From assembly GCA_944390615.1 (NCBI GenBank), contig CALXRJ010000141.1, positions 1 through 5,555 of the forward strand: a DNA stretch of 5,555 nucleotides, written 5' to 3'. Shown piece by piece: positions 1-4,295 of this stretch; within the stretch, counting starts at the first letter, position 1, and each line of letters opens with the position of its first letter. A program made the translations under genes and the position numbers. The notes beneath the pieces were generated by a model that did not search any database, had not been told where the DNA came from, and saw only the letters and a program-made list of their open reading frames with translations. This stretch comes from an uncultured Clostridia bacterium (GTDB lineage: Bacteria > Bacillota > Clostridia > TANB77 > CAG-508).

Positions 1-689
1 GTGTGGAAGTAGAGAATTATTATCAGAATAATGAATTAATTACAATTCCTTTGGATAAAAAATATTTACCTTCTTATAATGCTAAGAGATATTTTAAAAA
101 ATATGCTAAATTAAAAAATGCGCTAGAGGTTGTAAATATTCAAAAACAAGAGACAATGCAAGATATTGATTATATTGAAAGTGTGATTTATGAGTTAGAA
201 GATTGTAAGACTTTAGAAGATGTGGAAGAGGTTTATGAAGAAATTGCGGAAAATAGTATATTTGCTGATTCTTTAAAATTGAAAAAGGAAAGTAGAAATC
301 AATGCAAAAATAAAAAAGCAAAACCTTTGACTAAGAATAAGTTGGCTTCTTTTAATCCTCTTAAATGTGTCGTAGATGGCTATACTATTTTGGTTGGTCG
401 TAATAATAAGGAAAATGATTATTTGACTTGTAAATTTGCTAATAAAAATGATATTTGGTTTCATACGAAAGATATTCATGGAAGTCATGTTATTCTGAGG
501 ACCAATCCAAATGAGGTGGTTCCTGATGAGATTTTGTTGGAGGCTGCGAAACTTGCGGCTAAGCATAGTAAGGCTAAAAATTCATCTCATGTGCCTGTGG
601 ATTTTTGTAAGGTTGCTTTTGTGAAAAAGCCTAGTGGAAGTAAGCCTGGGTTTGTTATTTATCGTAATAATAGGACTTTGTATGTTTGA
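1..689 (+). CDS. rqcH: RqcH/NFACT family ribosome quality control protein, C-terminal part (5' end outside window)
   Basis: This is the C-terminal 228 or so residues of an RqcH/Rqc2 (FbpA-like, NFACT) protein. The family binds peptidyl-tRNA-blocked 50S subunits and directs C-terminal alanine tailing of stalled nascent chains. Visible residues about 28-75 are charged and helical, fitting the coiled-coil CC-M segment. Residues about 118-220 form the NFACT-R (DUF814) domain, recognised by NDIWFHTKDIHGSHVILR, the AAKLAAKHSKAKNSS helix, and the ending KKPSGSKPGFVIYRNNRTLYV-like block. Complete homologues are about 570 residues, so the NFACT-N and HhH domains lie upstream of base 1. The GTG at base 3 is only an internal valine codon. 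The gene ends in TGA, 14 bases before a large palindrome. The family call is secure; the function is from family knowledge. Confidence 0.95.
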   Translation, partial: VEVENYYQNNELITIPLDKKYLPSYNAKRYFKKYAKLKNALEVVNIQKQETMQDIDYIESVIYELEDCKTLEDVEEVYEEIAENSIFADSLKLKKESRNQCKNKKAKPLTKNKLASFNPLKCVVDGYTILVGRNNKENDYLTCKFANKNDIWFHTKDIHGSHVILRTNPNEVVPDEILLEAAKLAAKHSKAKNSSHVPVDFCKVAFVKKPSGSKPGFVIYRNNRTLYV

Positions 690-703
690 TATTTTGGTAT
701 TTT

Positions 704-746
704 TGGGAACGCAGTCAAAAAAATATATTTTTTGACTGCGTTCCCA
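704..746. terminator. 19-bp perfect palindrome after rqcH, possible non-canonical bidirectional terminator
   Basis: Arms 704-722 and 728-746 pair perfectly (19 bp) around a 5-base loop. The outer half of the stem is GC-rich (TGGGAACGCAGTC) and the inner half is an A run facing a T run. It starts 14 bases after the rqcH stop and lies just past the end of the ATPase remnant on the other strand, so it could end transcription from both sides. Neither side has a U-tract directly after the stem, so this is not a textbook intrinsic terminator. It could also be a short mobile or repetitive palindrome. Confidence 0.5.
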
Positions 747-750
747 GTTA

Positions 751-854
751 TTACACTATTGTTTTGCCGATTTTCTGATTACTATAAATTCGAATTTTCC
801 GTTTTGGTATCTTTCTTCTAAAAATTTTAGTTGTTTTTCTCTTCCTATGAACAT
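751..854 (-). pseudogene. Remnant of archaeal-type (DUF234-class) ATPase gene, N-terminus only
   Basis: On the minus strand a strong AGGAGGA site (861-867) precedes ATG at 854 by 6 bases. The open frame reads MFIGREKQLKFLEERYQ, then NGKFEFIVI, and stops with TAG at 756 after 32 codons. This is the typical start of the large archaeal-type ATP-binding proteins (PF01637/DUF234 class), which continue VIYGRRRVGKT at the Walker A loop. Here the frame breaks at that point: after VI, a shifted frame reads KIGKTIV and stops at 751, preserving GKT. The simplest reading is a small deletion with a frameshift inside the Walker A region, plus loss of several hundred downstream codons. The RBS and a promoter remain. 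A functional 32-residue peptide cannot be excluded but is unlikely. Confidence 0.75.
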
Positions 855-860
855 GAGATT

Positions 861-867
861 TCCTCCT
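861..867 (-). promoter_or_regulatory. Ribosome binding site of the ATPase remnant
   Basis: TCCTCCT on the plus strand reads AGGAGGA on the minus strand, 6 bases before ATG 854. It is a near-perfect Shine-Dalgarno and fixes the start of the remnant gene, which is too short to be called by length. Confidence 0.8.
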
Positions 868-884
868 AAAAAATTATAATTAGT

Positions 885-915
885 TAAATCTTGATTTATT
901 AAATCGTGATTTAAT
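885..915. promoter_or_regulatory. Two tandem palindromes, candidate operator for the ATPase remnant promoter
   Basis: Two near-identical palindromes lie almost end to end. The first is TAAATC-TT-GATTTA (885-898). The second is ATTAAATC-GT-GATTTAAT (898-915, 8-bp arms). Shared half-sites AAATC/GATTT with a 2-base centre and about 15-bp spacing suggest a dimeric regulator binding twice. They sit just downstream of the predicted minus-strand -10 box, where bound protein would block initiation. The regulator is unknown. Confidence 0.4.
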
Positions 916-917
916 TA

Positions 918-946
918 ATTATAGTTTAACATTTATTTTTTGTATA
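918..946 (-). promoter_or_regulatory. Predicted sigma-A promoter of the ATPase remnant
   Basis: On the minus strand TATACA (941-946, 4 of 6 to TTGACA) is followed by a 17-base spacer and a perfect TATAAT (918-923). Transcription would start near base 911 and run leftward through the tandem palindromes into the remnant gene's RBS. Confidence 0.5.
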
Positions 947-1001
947 GGTAGGGAATATAAGAATACCGTTTAGTTGTACTCTTAAATGAAAAACTACTAT
1001 C

Positions 1002-1060
1002 AAAAAGAGTTTGTCAAGAATTATGGGAAGCTTCCCTAATTCTTGAAACCTTCCCGACAA
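1002..1060 (-). terminator. Large palindrome after the DGR-type target gene: terminator and/or DGR target-site hairpin
   Basis: The core is CAAGAATTA (1015-1023) pairing with TAATTCTTG (1037-1045), one bulged base at 1024, and the 12-bp perfect palindrome GGGAAGCTTCCC (1025-1036). It lies 18 bases beyond the target gene's stop. On the minus strand a second GGGAAGG (1049-1055) precedes it and could compete for the same CTTCCC arm. Outer TTGT/ACAA segments could extend the fold. A run of five U's follows, but about 9 bases after the stem, so termination is likely though not textbook. In studied DGRs a hairpin or cruciform just 3' of the variable repeat helps mark the target, and this element is in that position. 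Confidence 0.55.
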
Positions 1061-1063
1061 TTT

Positions 1064-2161
1064 CTACAAATATAAGGCTAAGCGAAAACCAAAGTTAAGA
1101 TCAGAACGATCCGGACTGCTAAAGTGGCGAAAAGACGCGGGACCGTTAGAACCGGTATTGTCATAAACTCCTCCTCTATAAACTCTCACATCTGTTCCGT
1201 AAGATTCCATTGTCCATTCCCATACATTCCCTGACAAATCATATATATTTTTTACTTTATTTTTTCCTCCATCTAAATCTATTCCTGTTTTATGTGTCAA
1301 ATTTCCATTTGTATAATTGTCACTATACCATCCCATTCCGGTACTATCTTCTACATATTTTCCACTTGTTAAGTTTGGCTCATCTTTCATCCATCTCATT
1401 ATTGCATCCCATTGTACACCATATATTAATGTGCTTGTTACATTATCTCCTTTTTCCTCATTATACATTCCTCTTGCTACTTCTACTGCTCCTCCTGTTT
1501 CATCTTCCATATCATTTGTATTTGCAAATCCTATATTGTTATACACATTTGCTCCCTTTTTACTTACTACATCTCCTCTAATTCCTGTTCCACTATTTGC
1601 TGTTGTTCCAGCTTCATACCTTGCTACATAAAAGCCATGATTTTCTTTTACACTTTAATACATTTTTTCAACTTCTGTATCATCTTTTATTCCATCAGAT
1701 GTTGGTTCATATAAATTGTTTGCACTTAATCCATCTGTCACAAATGTTCCTGTCCACCATTTTTTTTCTTCTTTTCCAAAATGTTCTCTTTTAAAATCAT
1801 TAAAATCTTCTACTGGTACCCATACAAATTCATTTCCATTTTTATCTATTATCACTAATCCATCTTTAATTGTGTTTTCTCCTTCTATTTGGGATACTTC
1901 AAATCCAGCTGGTATTGTTGCTGTATCTCCATTTTTATCAATATATGGTTGGTTTTCTAAATTCGTTGCAGCCTCTAATGCTGTTAACTTTCTTAATTCA
2001 TCTTCTTCTGCTTTTTCTGTTTCTTCCTTTGCTTTTACTGCATTTCTTAGTATGCCGTTATCTCCCGATAATGCTGCTATTGTTACTGCTGCTAAAATTA
2101 ATAAAATAATTATAGTTACCACCAAAGCAATCAAAGTAATTCCTTTATTTCTAGCACTCAT
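1064..2161 (-). pseudogene. Prepilin-like FGE/C-type-lectin-fold protein with DGR-type variable C-terminus, interrupted by in-frame TAA
   Basis: A single 366-codon minus-strand frame runs from ATG 2161 to TAG 1064, broken only by TAA at 1655-1657 (codon 169). Residues 1-45 are a type IV prepilin-like leader: NKG then ITLIALVVTIIILLILAAV, with the usual Glu+5 replaced by Ala, followed by a charged helix starting SGDNGILRNAVKAKEE. Residues from about 105 onward resemble FGE-sulfatase/SUMF1 domains: FVWVPV, then HGFYVARYEAG after the stop, GVQWDAIMRWM, and NIYDLSGNVWEWTMESYG near the end. The C-terminus (RGG to GFRLALYL) is a DGR-type variable region. The inferred role is a surface-displayed, ligand-binding pseudopilin-like protein. 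The sequence reads as homologous on both sides of the stop, so one substitution (for example AAA, CAA or GAA to TAA) explains it. As written, only 168 residues would be made. No convincing RBS precedes ATG 2161, but a leader ORF ends 2 bases upstream. Confidence 0.8.
1082..1168 (-). other. Putative DGR variable repeat (VR) at the 3' end of the target gene
   Basis: These 29 codons lie between the conserved RGG and the final LALYL. Twenty-seven of 29 end in C or T; the other two are GCG and CCG, and none ends in A. By hand count the coding strand is about 47% GC with only 14 adenines in 87 bases, against a strongly AT-rich, A-ending gene body. Many residues (D, T, G, F, H, S, R, L, N) are what single-base changes of AAC/AAT codons produce, as expected when template adenines are mutagenised. 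No template repeat or reverse transcriptase is in the window, so the assignment rests on this signature and on the fold. Confidence 0.65.
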
Positions 2162-2163
2162 AT

Positions 2164-2220
2164 CTATTTTATTTTTTTATATTGCTCTACTTTTTTCTCA
2201 TAAACTCTATCAAAAAACAT
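2164..2220 (-). CDS. 18-residue leader peptide, probably translationally coupled to the target gene
   Basis: On the minus strand AGAGAGGA (2228-2235) lies 7 bases before ATG 2220. The frame encodes MFFDRVYEKKVEQYKKIK and stops with TAG at 2164-2166. Only two bases then separate it from ATG 2161 of the prepilin-like gene, which has no RBS of its own. The plausible role is to deliver ribosomes to the downstream start by termination-reinitiation. The peptide is highly charged, has no membrane segment, and is not one I recognise. It could be chance, but a good RBS, tight spacing and the missing downstream RBS all point the same way. Confidence 0.5.
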   Translation of the reverse strand: MFFDRVYEKKVEQYKKIK

Positions 2221-2470
2221 CTGTTTTTCCTCTCTTTCTTATGCAACAAAATCACATGGAATTTGCAATCATTTCAGTTGTATTGTTAATAATTTATCAT
2301 ACTAATAATTATTATTCAATACTTTTAATGATTTGTAATTAAAATGTAATATTTTTGTAACATTCCATAAAACATTCGCTTTTAATAGTTTTTCAAAAAA
2401 AAATTTTTTCATACTATATTTTTTATTTATGATAATTTTTACATTAATTTATATTTTTCAAAATTAGCTT

Positions 2471-2577
2471 TTACCTCTTTAATTTAGGTAATAATTCGTA
2501 TTCGGATAATTCCGAATATATTTGTATTATGCTTTCTAAAGTCAATAACTTTAGCAAAAATATTTGGAATGTTCCAA
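2471..2577. promoter_or_regulatory. Cluster of four palindromes, candidate operators for the XRE repressor
   Basis: Four dyads are stacked over about 107 bases. TTACCT/AGGTAA is at 2471-2491 with a 9-base gap. TATTCGGA-TAAT-TCCGAATA is at 2499-2518, with perfect 8-bp arms. CTAAAGT/ACTTTAG is at 2536-2554 with a 5-base gap. TTGGAA-TG-TTCCAA is at 2564-2577. They end just before the -35 box of the XRE promoter, as expected for autoregulated Cro/CI-type repressors and for control of the divergent target gene. Which dyad is bound is unknown; the second is the strongest. Confidence 0.45.
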
Positions 2578-2595
2578 CTATTTTTATAAAGTATT

Positions 2596-2624
2596 TTGAT
2601 AAAATTTTATATTAATAATGTAAT
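2596..2624 (+). promoter_or_regulatory. Predicted promoter of the XRE gene
   Basis: TTGATA (2596-2601, 5 of 6) is separated by exactly 17 bases from TGTAAT (2619-2624, 5 of 6). Transcription would start near 2631, giving a very short leader with the RBS almost at the 5' end. Confidence 0.5.
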
Positions 2625-2633
2625 AAATATTTT

Positions 2634-2640
2634 AGAGGTG
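2634..2640 (+). promoter_or_regulatory. Ribosome binding site selecting TTG 2647 as the XRE start
   Basis: AGAGGTG ends just before two in-frame TTG codons at 2641 and 2647. The AGAGG core is about 8 bases from TTG 2647 but only 2 from TTG 2641. The protein from 2647 begins MILSEAIKIRI, matching usual family starts, so 2647 is preferred. Confidence 0.55.
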
Positions 2641-2646
2641 TTGAAT

Positions 2647-2906
2647 TTGATTTTATCAGAAGCCATAAAAATTAGAATAAATGAATTACTAGCAGAAAAT
2701 AACATTTCTGCTATCAGCTTTCTTATAAAGCAGGGATTTCAAATTCTATTATTAGTGATTGCAGAAGAGGTAAAGTAAAAGAGCCTACACTTAGTTCTAT
2801 TATCCATATTTGTGAAGGTTTTGGTATTGAATTAAAAGATTTTTTTGATTCTCCTTTATTTAAAGATGTTGAAGCTATTGATAGATTTGATAAAAATTCT
2901 AAATAA
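2647..2906 (+). pseudogene. XRE-family helix-turn-helix regulator with a 1-nt frameshift
   Basis: The gene starts at TTG 2647 and reads MILSEAIKIRINELLAENN, then ISAISFLI. Continuing in frame gives an unrelated tail that stops at 2778. Moving to the -1 frame at base 2727 gives KAGISNSIISDCRRGK, then KEPTLSSIIHICEGFGIELKDFFDSPLF, and a stop at 2904-2906. Joined, this is an 86-residue Cro/CI-like protein: helix 2 at about 23-31, recognition helix at about 33-43 (SNSIISDCRRGK), and the usual PTL..I..IC.G.GI.L.DFF core. Loss of one A from an AAAA run in ATAAAAGCA (now ATAAAGCA at 2725-2732) explains the break exactly. Such proteins usually repress their own and neighbouring promoters. The family call is firm. 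Whether the frameshift is genuine or an assembly error is not decidable here. Confidence 0.8.
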
Positions 2907-2941
2907 GTAGGTATTAAATAGAAACTTCTTTATACTACAAA

Positions 2942-2990
2942 TAAAACATAAAAACTAGAAAATGGTTCATTTTCTAGTTTTTATGTTTTA
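2942..2990. terminator. Bidirectional terminator, 23-bp perfect stem
   Basis: Arms 2942-2964 and 2968-2990 pair without mismatch around a 3-base loop. The centre contains ACTAGAAAATG/CATTTTCTAGT. The outer arms are A-rich on the left and T-rich on the right, so each strand's transcript ends in a U-rich arm. It lies 36 bases after the XRE stop and 53 bases after the toxin stop on the other strand, so it probably ends both convergent transcripts. Confidence 0.8.
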
Positions 2991-3042
2991 ACCTATAATT
3001 TTTTACTTTTAAATTTCTAATATTGCATATTTTTACATCTTA

Positions 3043-3300
3043 CTATTCATAATGCCCTTTGCAAGAAATTATTTTTACCGAATCTTTATCAATTGTGTAA
3101 ACAATTCTATTTACATCATCAATTCTTCGACTCCAATACCCTGCTAGATTTTCTTTTAATGGCTCAGGCTTTCCAATTCCTTCAAATGAATTTCTTTGTA
3201 TATCTTTTATTAGCATATTAATTCTTTTCAATGTTTTTTTATCTTGCAACTGCCAATAGCAATAATCATCCCAAGCTCTTTCTTCCCATAAAATTTTCAT
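3043..3300 (-). CDS. yoeB: YoeB (Txe/YoeB family) mRNA interferase toxin
   Basis: This 85-residue protein aligns without gaps to E. coli YoeB (84 residues), a ribosome-dependent endoribonuclease that cleaves mRNA in the A site and stops translation. All family active-site positions are present at the same numbers: Glu46 in GIGKPEPL, Arg59 in YWSRRI, Arg65 in VNRIVY, His83 and Tyr84 in CKGHYE. Other hallmarks are the AWDDY..W N-terminal block and NLAGYWSRRI. The ATG lies 2 bases after the antitoxin stop, so the two are co-transcribed and probably translationally coupled. The gene looks intact and full length, implying an active toxin that needs its antitoxin. Confidence is very high from the sequence alone. 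Confidence 0.96.
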   Translation of the reverse strand: MKILWEERAWDDYCYWQLQDKKTLKRINMLIKDIQRNSFEGIGKPEPLKENLAGYWSRRIDDVNRIVYTIDKDSVKIISCKGHYE

Positions 3301-3302
3301 GT

Positions 3303-3572
3303 CTATTCATCATCATCCTCTACTAATTCATGTTCTACAAATTTAGCTTTTCCTTCGTTTATATCTTTGACTATTTTTTCAAGATATTGAATATTTTTAT
3401 CACTATAAAACGGATCTGTCGTTACCTCAAAAGGCAATTTTTGTTCTCTTAATACCGCTTTTATAAACATATTGATTGCAACTGATACATTCATTCCAGT
3501 TTCATTACAAAACAATTCAAAATTCTTTTTATCTTTCTCATCAATTCTAACACTTAAATTTGCTTGAGCCAT
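3303..3572 (-). CDS. relB: RelB/DinJ family antitoxin
   Basis: This 89-residue protein has the RelB/DinJ layout. An N-terminal ribbon-helix-helix DNA-binding segment (MAQANLSVRIDEKDKKNFE, then GMNVSVAINMFIKAV, about residues 1-43) leads to REQKLPFEV. An acidic toxin-wrapping C-terminus with FYSDKNIQYLEKIV and a HELVEDDDE tail follows. It should neutralise the YoeB toxin encoded 2 bases downstream and, with it, repress the operon. ATG 3572 follows AAAGGAAG (core AAAGGA at 3582-3587) at about 9 bases. The fold class differs from YefM/Phd, the classical YoeB partner in E. coli. The symbol denotes family only; dinJ would be equally valid. Confidence 0.92.
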   Translation of the reverse strand: MAQANLSVRIDEKDKKNFELFCNETGMNVSVAINMFIKAVLREQKLPFEVTTDPFYSDKNIQYLEKIVKDINEGKAKFVEHELVEDDDE

Positions 3573-3592
3573 ATAATCACTTCCTTTCTACA

Positions 3593-3656
3593 TAATACAT
3601 TATAGCATTTTTGTAACATTTTGTCAATACACAGTATTATTTTGTAATACATTATA
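3593..3656. repeat. Two 12-bp repeats flanking the toxin-antitoxin promoter, candidate antitoxin operators
   Basis: TAATACATTATA occurs identically at 3593-3604 and 3645-3656, 52 bases apart (about five helical turns). Its first ten bases are a dyad, TAAT-AC-ATTA. The promoter-proximal copy covers the -10 box and the other lies upstream of the -35 box. A third dyad, AATAC-ACA-GTATT (3626-3638), overlaps the -35 edge. The arrangement suits cooperative binding of a ribbon-helix-helix antitoxin or its complex with toxin. Confidence 0.55.
3599..3627 (-). promoter_or_regulatory. Consensus sigma-A promoter of the toxin-antitoxin operon
   Basis: On the minus strand a perfect TTGACA (3622-3627) is followed by a 17-base spacer and a perfect TATAAT (3599-3604) with an extended TGC just before it. 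This is the strongest promoter in the window. Such strength is typical of toxin-antitoxin operons held down by autorepression. Confidence 0.85.
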
Positions 3657-3696
3657 TTATATGCATTCTTTCTCTTTTTATACTATTTTTAAATAC

Positions 3697-3733
3697 AAAA
3701 AAATCACGCAACTTAAGCTTGCATGATTTTTTT
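3697..3733 (-). terminator. Intrinsic terminator of the rpsD-rpoA-rplQ operon
   Basis: Arms 3697-3711 and 3719-3733 form a 15-bp stem with a 7-base loop. The single mismatch on the plus strand becomes a G-U pair in the minus-strand RNA, so the element is built for leftward transcripts. The descending arm ends in seven U's. It starts 6 bases after the rplQ stop. Confidence 0.9.
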
Positions 3734-3739
3734 CATATT

Positions 3740-4258
3740 TTAAACTAACATTAAAACTGCCATAGGAGCATTATCTCCTCTACGTGGCTCAGCTTTTACA
3801 ATTCTTGTATATCCTCCCACTCTATCTGCATATTTTGGAGCTATTTCATTGAATAGTTTTGATGGTAAATCTACATTTTCTCCATTTATTTTAACTTTGT
3901 TTATTTTAGTCATTATTTTTCTTCTTGCATTTAGTCTGGATGGCATATCTTTTTGTCTAGATTCTGTTGTTTCTTCTTTTACAACTTTTAAGAATTCTTT
4001 ACCATTTTTGCTTTTTACAAGTTCTGTTAATTTATTTCCTTTTGAATCTAGTTTTGCTTTTACAACTTTTACATCTACCATTTCGAAGTTGTCCTTTTCT
4101 TTAACAGCTAGAGCTATTATAGAATCAGCTATTTTTTTCACTTCTTTGGCTCTTGCTTCTGTTGTTGTGATTTTTCCATACATGATTAAATCTGTTGTTA
4201 ATGTTCTTAACATTGCCATTCTAATATCTGTTGTTCTTCCTAATTTTCTGTTAGCCAA
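3740..4258 (-). CDS. rplQ: 50S ribosomal protein L17
   Basis: L17 is a large-subunit protein near the exit tunnel. N-terminal NRKLGRTTDIRMAMLRTLTTD and C-terminal DRVGGYTRIVKAEPRRGDNAPMAV are diagnostic. The start is probably TTG 4258, not the in-frame TTG at 4267. AAGGAGG (4268-4274) is directly adjacent to 4267 but 9 bases from 4258, and starting at 4258 gives MANRKLGR, the usual family beginning. That gives 172 residues, against about 120-127 in B. subtilis and E. coli. The extra roughly 50 residues form a lysine-rich insertion (about residues 52-103, from EKDNF to KDMPSRL), a lineage trait I recall from Clostridia rather than damage. It is the last gene of the alpha operon, 37 bases after rpoA. 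Confidence 0.96.
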   Translation of the reverse strand: MANRKLGRTTDIRMAMLRTLTTDLIMYGKITTTEARAKEVKKIADSIIALAVKEKDNFEMVDVKVVKAKLDSKGNKLTELVKSKNGKEFLKVVKEETTESRQKDMPSRLNARRKIMTKINKVKINGENVDLPSKLFNEIAPKYADRVGGYTRIVKAEPRRGDNAPMAVLMLV

Positions 4259-4267
4259 TTTATTCAA

Positions 4268-4274
4268 CCTCCTT
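4268..4274 (-). promoter_or_regulatory. Ribosome binding site selecting TTG 4258 as the rplQ start
   Basis: AAGGAGG on the minus strand touches TTG 4267 directly, which is too close to initiate there, but is 9 bases from TTG 4258. It therefore decides the rplQ start. Confidence 0.8.
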
Positions 4275-4295
4275 GTTAATTTTTGGTTTTATTTT

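Larger units (their letters stand above)
2221..2646. other. Divergent regulatory region between the leader/target gene and the XRE gene
   Basis: This 426-base stretch between divergently transcribed genes holds no gene I can support. It is extremely AT-rich. The right half carries several palindromes and the promoter of the XRE gene, listed separately. On the minus strand TTGAAT with a 17-base spacer to TAAATT (about 2289-2317) is a weak candidate promoter for the leader and target genes. The left part (about 2330-2460) shows only A/T runs. Confidence 0.5.

Noticed and set aside
986..1039. Plus-strand 17-codon ORF overlapping the palindrome
   Set aside because: No ribosome binding site, and it ends inside a hairpin; expected by chance.
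940..1063. DGR template repeat or its RNA next to the variable gene
   Set aside because: A template should nearly match 1064-1170 apart from adenine positions, and nothing in this interval resembles it.
1210..1631. Plus-strand open frames opposite the FGE-like domain
   Set aside because: They encode low-complexity Leu/His/Tyr/Phe-rich sequence with no RBS, and are antisense shadows of a clearly family-like minus-strand gene.
1655..1657. Stop-codon readthrough or reassigned TAA in the target gene
   Set aside because: rplQ and rpsD end in TAA at the normal family C-termini, so TAA is a true stop, and no readthrough context is visible.
1716..2342. Long plus-strand open frame opposite the prepilin-like N-terminus
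   Set aside because: No RBS and no recognisable motif; it mirrors the codon pattern of the minus-strand gene.
2722..2735. Programmed -1 ribosomal frameshift in the XRE gene
   Set aside because: The -1 direction fits, but CTT ATA AAG is not an X XXY YYZ slippery heptamer, and I see no stimulatory stem just downstream. A lost A in a homopolymer is simpler.
3593..3656. CRISPR-like repeat array
   Set aside because: Only two 12-base copies, and the arrangement is explained by promoter-operator architecture.
4267..4267. TTG 4267 as the rplQ start
   Set aside because: The Shine-Dalgarno directly abuts it with zero spacing. TTG 4258 has 9-base spacing and gives the usual MANRKLGR start.
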